Of a DNA stretch of 24,629 nucleotides, positions 1 to 8,624 are shown one piece after another. The translations under genes and the position numbers were made by a program. The notes under the pieces are model-generated. The model saw only the letters and a program-made list of their open reading frames with translations. It was not told where the DNA came from and ran no database searches. This DNA comes from Moraxellaceae bacterium (GTDB lineage: Bacteria > Pseudomonadota > Gammaproteobacteria > Pseudomonadales > Moraxellaceae): the NCBI GenBank assembly GCA_014378805.1, contig JACMMY010000286.1, forward strand, positions 1 to 24,629. The letters run 5' to 3'. Each line of letters begins with the position of its first letter. Within the stretch, counting starts at the first letter, position 1.

Positions 1-222
1 AAGATTCCCCGCAAAGGTGGGCCGGGCATTACCAAGTCAGATTTGTTGATTATTAATAAAATCGACCTTGCCCCGATGGTGGGTGCATCACTGGAAGTGA
101 TGGCAAAAGACGCCAAACGGATGCGAGGCGAACGTCCATTTTTATTCTCAAATATGAAAGAAAATTTCGGCTTAGACGAGATCATTGGCTTTATTGAAAA
201 ACAAGGTTTATTGACCCCATAA
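1..222 (+). CDS. ureG: UreG, urease accessory GTPase (C-terminal part)
   Basis: This is the last 73 codons of a gene that begins before the window. UreG is a SIMIBI-class GTPase that works with UreE, UreF and UreD(H) to insert nickel into urease in the cytoplasm. The visible part starts with IPRKGGPGITKSDLL and carries the guanine-recognition motif NKID near residues 19-22 of the fragment. It continues with the family segment APMVGASLEVM and RMRGERP, and ends GLLTP before a TAA stop. The next gene, hupE, starts 10 bases later, so the two are probably one transcript at the end of a urease cluster. The Walker A and switch regions lie outside the window. Confidence 0.95.
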   Translation, partial: KIPRKGGPGITKSDLLIINKIDLAPMVGASLEVMAKDAKRMRGERPFLFSNMKENFGLDEIIGFIEKQGLLTP

Positions 223-232
223 GGAGAACACG

Positions 233-784
233 ATGAAATATTTGATCCTGATTATGCTGAGTGTCTGTTCGACGCTTGCATCGGCACATGCTGGTCATTT
301 GGGACATGGTTCTGCGCTGATTGAAGGCATGTTGCATCCTTTGACGGGCATGGATCATTTGCTGATGGGGCTGGGTTTTGGCTTATTATTGGCCAAAACG
401 GTGCGCCAAACCCAATGGTTAAGTGCAGGATTGCTCATATCCGCCCTTTGTTGCGGTTTTGCCTTAGGAGCAATGGAAATTTGGACGAATGGCGCATGGG
501 CGGAACAAGGTATTGCCGTGTCGTTGGTTGTGGTGGCGGTCGCGCTTTGGCAGAAGTCACGTCCAGCCATCTTTGCCATGTTGGCGTTACTCGGACTGTT
601 TCATGGTGCTGCGCATGGCGCTGAAATGCCTTCAACATTGAATCCTGCATTATTCTGTATTGGTATGTTAATGAGTTTAACCGCGCTGTATGCGCTAGGT
701 GTTTTTGTGGGACGACATCTGATTCGTCAATTACCGAATCGTTTGGTGGCGATTGCAATGGTGGCCACCGCATGTTTGGGTTGA
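233..784 (+). CDS. hupE: HupE/UreJ family nickel permease-like membrane protein
   Basis: A 183-residue membrane protein of the HupE/UreJ family, thought to bring nickel (or a related metal) across the inner membrane for urease or hydrogenase. A short hydrophobic N-terminus ending in ASA at residues 16-18 looks like a signal peptide. It is followed by the His-rich stretch HAGHLGHG and by the family signature HPLTGMDHLL at about residues 36-45. Several more hydrophobic segments follow, and a second His pair occurs in LFHGAAHGAE near residue 125. The start is supported by AAGGAG just upstream. It directly follows ureG, which points to a role in urease nickel supply. Transport direction and metal cannot be read from the sequence. 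Confidence 0.9.
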   Translation: MKYLILIMLSVCSTLASAHAGHLGHGSALIEGMLHPLTGMDHLLMGLGFGLLLAKTVRQTQWLSAGLLISALCCGFALGAMEIWTNGAWAEQGIAVSLVVVAVALWQKSRPAIFAMLALLGLFHGAAHGAEMPSTLNPALFCIGMLMSLTALYALGVFVGRHLIRQLPNRLVAIAMVATACLG

Positions 785-880
785 TGCATCGCGCAACCTG
801 AGAATGATGGCAAAATTTTGTATTCTGGCTGTTTCACCGCTGCTTTTGCATCGGTAACGACAGCCAAGTCGCGCTACATT

Positions 881-889
881 TGCTATCAT
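881..889 (+). promoter_or_regulatory. Possible extended -10 promoter of gltX
   Basis: The sequence TGCTATCAT matches an extended -10 element (TG-N-TATCAT) and lies 37 bases before the gltX start codon. No good -35 hexamer lies 17 bases upstream, which extended -10 promoters can tolerate. The assignment rests on this motif alone. Confidence 0.35.
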
Positions 890-926
890 TCGCGCTATAT
901 TTTTCATTAGCCTTCATCAGATCACT

Positions 927-2456
927 ATGACTGTTCGTACTCGTATTGCGCCATCCCCAACTGGTTTTCCACATGTCGGAACGGCCTATGTCGCCTTGTT
1001 CAATCTCTGCTTTGCGCGTCAGCATGGCGGTGAGTTTATTCTGCGGATCGAAGATACCGACCAAACCCGTTCAACGCCAGAATCGGAAAAAATGATTCTC
1101 GATTCATTGCGCTGGTTAGGTTTGAATTGGGCAGAAGGGCCAGATGTCGGTGGCAAACATGCGCCGTATCGTCAGAGCGAACGTCGTGATATTTATACCC
1201 AGCATTCGCAAATCCTGCTTGATAAAGGCCATGCGTTTAATTGTTTCTGTAGTGAAGCGCGTTTGACCGAAGTGCGTAATGCACAAATGGCCAATAAAGA
1301 AACACCGCGTTACGATGGACATTGTTTGAATTTGTCTGCTGATGAAGTGAGTGCACGGATTGCGGCAGGTGAGGCGCATGTCGTACGCATGAAAGTGCCC
1401 ACCGAAGGTATTTGCCAAATCGACGATATGCTGCGCGGTGTGATTGAGATTCCATTTGAGCAAGTCGATATGCAGGTGTTGCTCAAGCAAGATGGTTTAC
1501 CAACGTATCATTTGGCAAACGTAGTTGATGATCATTTGATGGAAATCAGCCATGTGCTGCGCGGTGAAGAGTGGATTTCCTCTGCACCGAAACACAAGTT
1601 GCTCTATCAATATTTCGGCTGGGATATGCCTGTGCTTTGCCATTTACCGTTATTGCGTAATCCTGATAAATCCAAGTTGTCGAAACGCAAAAATCCAACC
1701 AGCATTACTTATTACCGTGATATGGGCTTCTTACCTGAAGCATTGGTCAATTATCTCGGTCGTATGGGCTGGTCAATGCCTGATGAGCGCGAGAAGTTCA
1801 CTCTGCAAGAGATGATCGAACACTTTGATGTGTCACGCGTCTCGCTTGGTGGGCCGATCTTCGATGTTGAAAAACTGACATGGCTGAATGGTCTGTGGAT
1901 TCGTGATTTATCACCTGCGGCGTTGCTGGATAAGATCCTGTCATGGCGTGGTAATCGTGATCAGTTAGAGAAAATCACAGCAGCCATTCAACCGCGTATC
2001 AATACGCTGTCTGATGCGGCAGATTGGGCTGGTTTCTTCTTCAATGGCACACCGAAGGCAAGTAGTGCATTGACGGCTGAATCGTTCGCGCATAAAAAAC
2101 TGACCCAAGACCAAGTTCGTCAAGTGTTGCAATTGTCTCTGTGGCGTTTAGAAAAGCTGATGCAATGGAATGAAGAGACGGTTAAAGCCACGCTGATGAT
2201 TTTGTCTGAACAAATGCAAATCAAGCTGCGTGAGTTTATGCCTCCGTTCTTCATCGCAATCGCTGGCGGTTCGAGTTCAACGCCTGTGATGGAGTCGATG
2301 GCAATCCTCGGTGCGGATTTGACCTATGCGCGTTTACGTCAGGCGGTTGAAATCTTGGGCGGCGTCAGCAAAAAAGAAACGTCGGAATGGCAAAAGCTGG
2401 ATATTCAGCTCGCTGAACCAAAAATTGCTGATGAAGATGGTGAAAAACCAGCCTAA
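927..2456 (+). CDS. gltX: Glutamyl-tRNA synthetase
   Basis: A 509-residue class I aminoacyl-tRNA synthetase that charges tRNA-Glu with glutamate in the cytoplasm. The N-terminal PSPTGFPHVGTAY contains the HIGH-type motif as HVGT (residues 16-19), and KLSKR at 250-254 is the KMSKS-type loop. Full length and a C-terminal helical anticodon-binding region argue for GluRS rather than the short Glu-Q-tRNA-Asp synthetase. A zinc-type site is visible as CFC (106-108) with YDGHC (129-133). The His that follows the last Cys by two residues in the E. coli enzyme is Asn here, so Tyr129 may complete the site. No clear Shine-Dalgarno sequence precedes the ATG. A tRNA gene follows closely but has its own promoter. 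Confidence 0.98.
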   Translation: MTVRTRIAPSPTGFPHVGTAYVALFNLCFARQHGGEFILRIEDTDQTRSTPESEKMILDSLRWLGLNWAEGPDVGGKHAPYRQSERRDIYTQHSQILLDKGHAFNCFCSEARLTEVRNAQMANKETPRYDGHCLNLSADEVSARIAAGEAHVVRMKVPTEGICQIDDMLRGVIEIPFEQVDMQVLLKQDGLPTYHLANVVDDHLMEISHVLRGEEWISSAPKHKLLYQYFGWDMPVLCHLPLLRNPDKSKLSKRKNPTSITYYRDMGFLPEALVNYLGRMGWSMPDEREKFTLQEMIEHFDVSRVSLGGPIFDVEKLTWLNGLWIRDLSPAALLDKILSWRGNRDQLEKITAAIQPRINTLSDAADWAGFFFNGTPKASSALTAESFAHKKLTQDQVRQVLQLSLWRLEKLMQWNEETVKATLMILSEQMQIKLREFMPPFFIAIAGGSSSTPVMESMAILGADLTYARLRQAVEILGGVSKKETSEWQKLDIQLAEPKIADEDGEKPA

Positions 2457-2460
2457 GCAA

Positions 2461-2489
2461 TTGACAGTGCGGACATGAATCCCTAACAT
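2461..2489 (+). promoter_or_regulatory. Promoter of tRNA-Ala
   Basis: A perfect -35 TTGACA (2461-2466), a 17-base spacer and a -10 TAACAT (2484-2489) lie four bases after the gltX stop codon. The next bases, TGCGCCTGCG, are G+C rich like the discriminators of stable-RNA promoters under stringent control. Transcription would start near 2496, a few bases before the mature tRNA. Confidence 0.8.
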
Positions 2490-2503
2490 GTGCGCCTGCG
2501 TGA

Positions 2504-2579
<76 letters not shown>

Positions 2580-2603
2580 TTCTCCGAATTGCGGTAAAAA
2601 TTG

Positions 2604-2638
2604 AAAAGCCTAGTCATCATCAGATGCTAGGCTTTTTT
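2604..2638 (+). terminator. Terminator of tRNA-Ala (left copy of a repeated sequence)
   Basis: The arms AAAAGCCTAG (2604-2613) and CTAGGCTTTT (2627-2636) form a perfect 10-base stem. An inner CATC/GATG pair extends it, and a run of T follows. It ends the tRNA-Ala transcript. Bases 2604-2643 recur with a single C/G difference at 8464-8503, beyond hsdS, so this terminator is also one end of a direct repeat around the hsd cassette. Confidence 0.9.
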
Positions 2639-2643
2639 GTTGT

Positions 2644-2864
2644 TCGAAGAAGACCTAATTGATCAAAGTCTGAGTTTGGATTCATCCAATTTAAAGTAGA
2701 AAATTGAAAACGTGTGACCTATCTGTCATAGTCGAGCAATGGTATTGATCAATATTGCCTTTGTTGTAATCTGCTGGATTTTTCTGCAATAAGCTATTGG
2801 TTCTCATGAAAATATTTTTATAGTCATTTCAAAATTAAAATATAGATAAGGACATGTGTGCCTC
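2644..2864 (+). promoter_or_regulatory. Upstream region of the hsd operon
   Basis: This 221-base A+T-rich gap must carry the hsd promoter. The palindrome TTGATCAA occurs twice, at 2659-2666 and within the 12-base palindrome TATTGATCAATA at 2743-2754, which makes it a candidate operator. TTGAAA (2704-2709) followed after 17 bases by CATAGT (2727-2732) is a weak promoter candidate. No open reading frame is credible here. AAGGA at 2848-2852 is the probable ribosome binding site of hsdR. Confidence 0.35.
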
Positions 2865-5228
2865 ATGGTTGATAAAAAAAGCCTCTCGGAACGCGATATC
2901 TGTAGCAAATACATCACGCCTGCACTGACTGCCGCTGGATGGGATTTGCTGACCCAAATTCGTGAGGAAGTTGGTTTTACCAAAGGGCGTATCATTGTAC
3001 GCGGCAAACTGCATACTCGAGGTGAGCAAAAACGCGCGGATTATGTCCTCTATCACAAGGCGAATATGCCGCTGGCAGTGATTGAAGCTAAAGATAATAA
3101 ACACAGTGTTGGCGCGGGAATGCAGCAAGCATTGAACTACGCTGAGGCTTTAGCGGTGCCATTTGTCTTCAGCTCCAATGGCAATGGTTTCCTGATGCAT
3201 GATCGCACGGGTCTGGCTGTGAAGACTGAGCAAGAATTGACGCTGGATCAATTTCCTACGCCTGCTGAGCTTTGGCAACGCTACTGCAAATGGAAAGGGA
3301 TCTACGACGAAGTCGCAAGGCATACGATTGAAATGCCCTATTACGACGATGGCACGGGTCGTGCACCGCGCTACTATCAGGCAAACGCAATTAATCTGAC
3401 CGTTGAAGCTGTTGCCAAAGGGCAGCAGCGCATTTTGTTGGTCATGGCGACTGGCACAGGCAAAACCTATACTGCATTCCAAATCATTTGGCGGCTATGG
3501 AAGTCAGGTGCTAAAAAACGCATCTTGTTTCTTGCCGATCGTAATATCTTGGTCGATCAAACCAAGAACAATGATTTTAAGCCGTTTGGCGCAGCAATGA
3601 CCAAGATTAGCAAACGGCAAATCGACAAGAGTTATGAAATCTACTTGTCGCTATATCAAGCGGTAACAGGCAACGAAGAAGAACGAAATATCTATAAGCA
3701 ATTTTCGACTGACTTTTTTGATCTGATTGTGATTGATGAGTGTCATCGTGGAAGTGCTGCGGAGGATTCGGCATGGCGTGATGTTCTGAGCTATTTTTCC
3801 TCAGCCACGCATATTGGACTGACCGCAACGCCGAAAGAAACCAAAGATGTTTCCAGCATCTATTATTTTGGTGAGCCTGTGTATAGCTATACGCTCAAGC
3901 AAGGGACCGAGGAGGGCTTTCTGGCACCGTATAAAGTGGTACGCATCGATATTGACAAGGATGTGCAAGGCTGGCGACCCAACAAAGGACAAACGGATAA
4001 ATCGGGTCAATTGATTGAAGATCGGATCTATAATCTGACTGATATGGATCGAAATTTAGTGCTGGAGAAGCGGACTGAATTGGTCGCACAAAAAATAACC
4101 CAATTTCTGACGGCAACTGATCCCTACGCCAAGACGATTGTCTTCTGTGATGATATTGATCATGCCGAGCGTATGCGCCAAGCCTTGGTTAATCTCAATC
4201 CTGCTCGGGTGCAAGAAAGCCGAAAATACGTCATGCGTATCACTGGCGATGAAAAAGAAGGGAAAGCTGAGCTCGATAACTTTATTAATCCCGAAGAGCG
4301 CTATCCAGTGATTGCGACTACATCCAAGCTCATGACGACGGGCGTAGATGCGCAAACTTGCAAGCTGGTCGTGTTGGATCAGCACATCAAATCGATGACC
4401 GAGTTTAAGCAAATGATTGGTCGCGGCACCCGCATCAATGAAGACTATGGCAAATATTGGTTCACCATCATGGATTTTAAGAAGGCGACCGAGCTGTTTG
4501 CCGATCCTGCTTTTGATGGTGAACCAGTCATGATTTATGAGCCGAAAGGCGATGAATCAGTCGTTCCTCCAGATGAACTAGACCCAGATGATTCAAGCGT
4601 AACAGGTGATGGCAACCCAACAGGTGGTTACGACGACGGTCTGGATGGTGGCGACACTGGTGGCGGTGGGCGCGTCAAATATGTGTTGAGTGATGTTGCG
4701 GTCTATGTGGTCGCTGAACGTGTGCAATATTATGGGCCTGATGGAAAACTGATTACGGAGTCTCTCAAGGACTACACGCGCAATACTGTACGTAAAGATT
4801 ATGCATCACTTGATGAATTCTTGCGGACATGGAGTCAGGCTGATCGCAAAGCCGTGATCCTGAATGAGCTTGTGCAGCACGGTGTTTTACTGGAGCCTCT
4901 TGCAGAGGAAGTAGGCAAAGATTTCGATGCTTTTGATTTGATTTGTCATGTTGCGTTTGATCAGCCGCCATTGACGCGTCGAGAACGCGCAGCAGAGGTT
5001 AAGAAGCGTAATTACTTCGCGCAATACGGTGAGCAAGCGCGCCAAGTGTTAGAATCGTTACTGGATAAATATGCGGATACGGGCATTGAACATATTGAAG
5101 ATATTAAGATTCTGACGCTTGATCCATTCAAAAATATGGGCACAGCCAGTGAGCTGGTTTCAGCTTTTGGTGGTAAATCAGGCTATCTTGCGGCAGTGCA
5201 GGAACTGGAGCAGCATTTGTATGCATGA
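2865..5228 (+). CDS. hsdR: Type I restriction enzyme, R (motor and nuclease) subunit
   Basis: A 787-residue subunit that cleaves unmodified DNA after ATP-driven translocation, working in an HsdR-HsdM-HsdS complex. Near the N-terminus a PD-(D/E)xK nuclease is visible as ADYVLY (Asp at about 59) and VIEAK (Glu 74, Lys 76). The superfamily 2 motor follows: Walker A ATGTGKT (195-201), DECH (291-294), TATP (320-323) and IGRGTR (518-523). An acidic, Gly-rich linker at about 563-603 joins a C-terminal domain like that of EcoEI-type HsdR. I chose the ATG at 2865 because the protein then begins MVDKKSLSERDI. An in-frame GTG at 2856 would add three residues but sits only three bases from AAGGA. It looks intact. 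Confidence 0.95.
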   Translation: MVDKKSLSERDICSKYITPALTAAGWDLLTQIREEVGFTKGRIIVRGKLHTRGEQKRADYVLYHKANMPLAVIEAKDNKHSVGAGMQQALNYAEALAVPFVFSSNGNGFLMHDRTGLAVKTEQELTLDQFPTPAELWQRYCKWKGIYDEVARHTIEMPYYDDGTGRAPRYYQANAINLTVEAVAKGQQRILLVMATGTGKTYTAFQIIWRLWKSGAKKRILFLADRNILVDQTKNNDFKPFGAAMTKISKRQIDKSYEIYLSLYQAVTGNEEERNIYKQFSTDFFDLIVIDECHRGSAAEDSAWRDVLSYFSSATHIGLTATPKETKDVSSIYYFGEPVYSYTLKQGTEEGFLAPYKVVRIDIDKDVQGWRPNKGQTDKSGQLIEDRIYNLTDMDRNLVLEKRTELVAQKITQFLTATDPYAKTIVFCDDIDHAERMRQALVNLNPARVQESRKYVMRITGDEKEGKAELDNFINPEERYPVIATTSKLMTTGVDAQTCKLVVLDQHIKSMTEFKQMIGRGTRINEDYGKYWFTIMDFKKATELFADPAFDGEPVMIYEPKGDESVVPPDELDPDDSSVTGDGNPTGGYDDGLDGGDTGGGGRVKYVLSDVAVYVVAERVQYYGPDGKLITESLKDYTRNTVRKDYASLDEFLRTWSQADRKAVILNELVQHGVLLEPLAEEVGKDFDAFDLICHVAFDQPPLTRRERAAEVKKRNYFAQYGEQARQVLESLLDKYADTGIEHIEDIKILTLDPFKNMGTASELVSAFGGKSGYLAAVQELEQHLYA

Positions 5229-5289
5229 GTGCGTTATCGACTCATGCTGTTGAATTTTTTTATAAATCTTAAAGCAGTTTGTTAAATCT

Positions 5290-6762
5290 ATGAGTATTTC
5301 TTCCACCATTAAATCGATCCAAGACATCATGCGTAAAGACGTGGGTGTTGATGGTGATGCGCAACGTTTAAGCCAATTGGTGTGGATGTTATTCCTCAAA
5401 ATCTTTGATGAGCGTGAGAGCGAGTGGGAATTGCTTCAAGACGATTATCAATCTCCGATTCCTGAAGCCTATCGCTGGCGGAATTGGGCAGCGAATGCTG
5501 AAGGCGTTACGGGCGAAGCCTTAAAACAATTCTTGGATAATGAGTTGTTTCCTGCGTTGCAGAATCTTGAAGCCAAAGGTGGTGATCAGCGTGCTTATGT
5601 GATCCGTTCGGTGTTTGAAGATGCGTACAACTATATGAAGTCTGGACAGTTGATCCGTCAGGTGATCAACAAGATCCAAGAAGGCGTCAATTTCAATAAA
5701 TCAGGTGAACGTCATTTATTCGGTGATATGTACGAGCAATTGTTGCGCGACTTACAAGCCGCAGGGAATGCAGGCGAGTTTTATACGCCGCGTGCTGTGA
5801 CTGAATTTATGGTACGGATGAGTAATCCGCGTCTTGGTGAAAAAGTGATGGATCCTGCTTGTGGCACGGGTGGTTTTTTGACTTGTGCGATTGAACACAT
5901 TCGTCAGCAAGATGTCAAAACTGTCGATGATGAAGCGCAATTGCAAGCCAATATCTTTGGGATTGAAAAGAAACCCCTGCCGCATTTGCTGTGTACGACG
6001 AATATGATTTTGCATGGCATCGATGTGCCTAGCAATATTCGTCATGACAATACGTTGGCAAAACCCCTCATCAGTTGGTCGCCAAAAGAGCGTGTGGATG
6101 TGGTCGTCACCAATCCACCGTTTGGTGGGGTGGAAGAAGACGGCATTGAGACGAATTTTCCTGCTGCGTTCCGCACGCGGGAGACGGCTGATCTGTTCTT
6201 AGTGCTGATTATGCAGATTTTGAAAGTTGGTGGTCGTGCGGCGTTGGTTTTGCCTGATGGTTTCTTGTTTGGTGAGGGTATTAAGACGCGCATTAAAGAA
6301 AAACTGTTGGAAGAGTGCAATCTGCATACGATTGTTCGCTTACCAAATGGCGTATTTGCGCCGTATACAGGCATCAAAACCAATTTGCTCTTTTTTACCA
6401 AAGGCACGCCGACCTCGCAGATTTGGTTTTATGATCATCCCTATCCCGAGGGTGTGAAAAGCTACAACAAGACCAAGCCAATGCGGATTGAGGAGTTTAG
6501 TGTTGAGACTGCTTGGTGGGGTGATGAGGCGGATGGTTTTGCGCATCGTGTCGAGAGTGAGCAGGCATGGAAAGTTAGTATTGATGACATCAAGGCGCGG
6601 AACTATAACCTTGATTGCAAGAATCCGCACATTGGCGAGTTGGAGATTCATGATCCTGAAGTGTTGCTTGCGCAATATCAAACCATGCAAGATGACATTG
6701 CGAAACTACGCGGTCAGTTAAAAACGATTTTGACGCAAGCGTTGCAAGGTGATTCGCAATGA
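5290..6762 (+). CDS. hsdM: Type I restriction-modification system, M (methyltransferase) subunit
   Basis: A 490-residue adenine-N6 DNA methyltransferase subunit. With HsdS it protects host sites, and it is also needed for restriction. The N-terminal helical HsdM domain (about 1-140) leads to GEFYTPRAV (162-170), the S-adenosylmethionine motif DPACGTGGF (188-196) and the catalytic NPPF (275-278), which is the adenine-methylating form of the motif. The length is normal and there is no frame break. It lies 61 bases after hsdR with only a weak ribosome binding site, and its stop overlaps the hsdS start (ATGA), so hsdM and hsdS are probably translationally coupled. Confidence 0.97.
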   Translation: MSISSTIKSIQDIMRKDVGVDGDAQRLSQLVWMLFLKIFDERESEWELLQDDYQSPIPEAYRWRNWAANAEGVTGEALKQFLDNELFPALQNLEAKGGDQRAYVIRSVFEDAYNYMKSGQLIRQVINKIQEGVNFNKSGERHLFGDMYEQLLRDLQAAGNAGEFYTPRAVTEFMVRMSNPRLGEKVMDPACGTGGFLTCAIEHIRQQDVKTVDDEAQLQANIFGIEKKPLPHLLCTTNMILHGIDVPSNIRHDNTLAKPLISWSPKERVDVVVTNPPFGGVEEDGIETNFPAAFRTRETADLFLVLIMQILKVGGRAALVLPDGFLFGEGIKTRIKEKLLEECNLHTIVRLPNGVFAPYTGIKTNLLFFTKGTPTSQIWFYDHPYPEGVKSYNKTKPMRIEEFSVETAWWGDEADGFAHRVESEQAWKVSIDDIKARNYNLDCKNPHIGELEIHDPEVLLAQYQTMQDDIAKLRGQLKTILTQALQGDSQ

Positions 6763-8387
6763 GTGCGGTGCAGTTATTAACGGAACATTTGGCGCTTTGG
6801 TCTTCGGCTGATACAGAGAAAAAGTCAGGTCGCGGGCGCACATCGGGCAATCTGGCAAATGTCTATGGTGTAAAGAAATTGCGCGAATTGATATTGCAGT
6901 TGGCGGTAATGGGGAGGTTGGTACCAAAGGACAATAAATGGAAAACTTCAACCCTTGGAGATATTGGTTTTTGGGCTATTGGTAGTGGATTTCCACTTTT
7001 AGAGCAAGGCTCCCTGACAGGCAATATTTTGTTTGCCAAGGTTAGTGATATGAATAATCTTGGTAATGAGAAATTCATCCTCGAAACAAACAATACTATT
7101 ACAGAAGAAACAGCCAAAAGACTTCGAGTCAATGTTCATCCATCAGGTACGGTCATTTTTCCCAAAATTGGAGGAGCAATTGCCACAAACAAGCGTCGAA
7201 TTTTGGTTAAACCGACAGTAATTGATAACAACTGCTTAGGGATAACTCCTAACGTTGGTGTATCAACAGAATGGATTTATCTCTTACTCTGTGGAATTGA
7301 TTTAAGTAAGTATCAAGCTGGTACCTCAGTTCCAGCCTTGGCGCAGAGCGTCTTGCAAAGAATTCCCGTAATGTTACCAGAAGAGACTGAACAACACCGC
7401 ATCGTCGCCAAAGTCGATGAACTCATGGCACTCTGCGATCAACTCGAAAATCAGCACACAGATGCCATTGCAGCGCATGAAAAACTGGTGAGTTATCTAC
7501 TCGACACACTGACTAAATCGCAAGATGCCGCTGATTTTAATGAGAGCTGGCAACGCATCGCTGCGAATTTTGAGATGTTGTTTACAACAGAATCGAGTAT
7601 TGATGCGCTGAAACAGACTTTGCTGCAACTTGCGGTCATGGGCAAGCTTGTGCCGCAAGATGCGAGTGATGAACCTGCGAGTGAGTTGTTGAAGCGGATT
7701 CATGTTGAAAAGGCGAAGTTGGTTGCGGAAGGGAAGGTTAAGAAAAGTAAGCAGTTGGCTGAAATTTGTGATGATGAAAAGCCATTTGACTTACCTATTG
7801 GTTGGGAGTGGATACGAGTATCGGAAGTTGCAAAACTAATCACATCAGGATCACGAGATTGGGCGCAATATCTTTCAGATAAAGGTGCTAAATTTATCAC
7901 TATGGGCAATCTTTCAAGGGGAAGTTATGAGCTTAGACTTGATAATATGCGCTTTGTAAATCCACCAAATACAGGCGAAGGTTCACGTACTAAATTAGAG
8001 CCATTTGATCTTTTAATTTCAATAACTGGTGACGTAGGCAATTTAGGTAGAATCCCAGAAAATTTTGGTGATGCATATATAAACCAACATACATGTCTGT
8101 TGAGGTTTTTCACACAATGCCAAAATAGGTATTTTCCTGAAATATTACGTTCGCCAATGGCAAAAGTACAATTTAATGAACCTCAACGAGGTGTTAAAAA
8201 TAGTTTTCGTCTAGGTGATTTGGAAAACATGGTAATTCCGCTTCCGCCACTTACTGCGCAAGTTCGTATAGTTGCTAAAATTGATGAACTCATGACTCTC
8301 TGCGATACGCTTAAATCTCGAATCACCGCAGCAAATCAGCTTCAGCAAAAGATTGCGGATGTGATGGTTGAGCAGGCGGTGGCTTAA
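6759..8387 (+). CDS. hsdS: Type I restriction-modification system, S (specificity) subunit
   Basis: A 542-residue DNA-recognition subunit with the usual internal duplication. Each half has a target-recognition domain (about 60-205 and 343-495) followed by a conserved helical spacer, HRIVAKVDELMALCD (213-227) or VRIVAKIDELMTLCD (502-516). The phrase LLQLAVMGKLVPQ (288-300) also echoes LILQLAVMGRLVPK near residue 44. The two target-recognition domains differ, so an asymmetric bipartite site is expected, but the sequence bound cannot be read by eye. The DNA for both recognition domains is visibly more A+T rich than the spacer DNA, a sign of domain exchange. The ATG overlaps the hsdM stop. Confidence 0.95.
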   Translation: MSAVQLLTEHLALWSSADTEKKSGRGRTSGNLANVYGVKKLRELILQLAVMGRLVPKDNKWKTSTLGDIGFWAIGSGFPLLEQGSLTGNILFAKVSDMNNLGNEKFILETNNTITEETAKRLRVNVHPSGTVIFPKIGGAIATNKRRILVKPTVIDNNCLGITPNVGVSTEWIYLLLCGIDLSKYQAGTSVPALAQSVLQRIPVMLPEETEQHRIVAKVDELMALCDQLENQHTDAIAAHEKLVSYLLDTLTKSQDAADFNESWQRIAANFEMLFTTESSIDALKQTLLQLAVMGKLVPQDASDEPASELLKRIHVEKAKLVAEGKVKKSKQLAEICDDEKPFDLPIGWEWIRVSEVAKLITSGSRDWAQYLSDKGAKFITMGNLSRGSYELRLDNMRFVNPPNTGEGSRTKLEPFDLLISITGDVGNLGRIPENFGDAYINQHTCLLRFFTQCQNRYFPEILRSPMAKVQFNEPQRGVKNSFRLGDLENMVIPLPPLTAQVRIVAKIDELMTLCDTLKSRITAANQLQQKIADVMVEQAVA

Positions 8388-8463
8388 ATCGATGATGCTG
8401 GTTGGATGCTCAAACCTTGCTGCTATTTGAGAGTGAAACTTAAAGCTCTGTATGAATAATTAA

Positions 8464-8498
8464 AAAAGCCTAGTCATCATGAGATGCTAGGCTTTTTT
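8464..8498 (+). terminator. Terminator of the hsd operon (right copy of a repeated sequence)
   Basis: The same hairpin as after tRNA-Ala: AAAAGCCTAG and CTAGGCTTTT arms with a T run. Bases 8464-8503 match 2604-2643 at 39 of 40 positions, the exception being G at 8481 against C at 2621. The match stops abruptly on both sides. It ends the hsd operon 76 bases after hsdS. Confidence 0.85.
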
Positions 8499-8624
8499 GT
8501 TGTCTTAAAGAAATGCTTGCCTTTAACAGGATTATATTCAATACATCTCGTTCTTCGCTGCACTGGATTTGCACTCAGCCTATGTTTGCATCATGATGCT
8601 TAACACTCATCCAGAGCCGCGGAC

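Noticed and set aside
2865..8387. A larger defence island around hsd with extra systems
   Set aside because: Only hsdR, hsdM and hsdS lie between the repeats. Neighbouring genes are housekeeping or repair genes, and no toxin, nuclease or CRISPR element was found.
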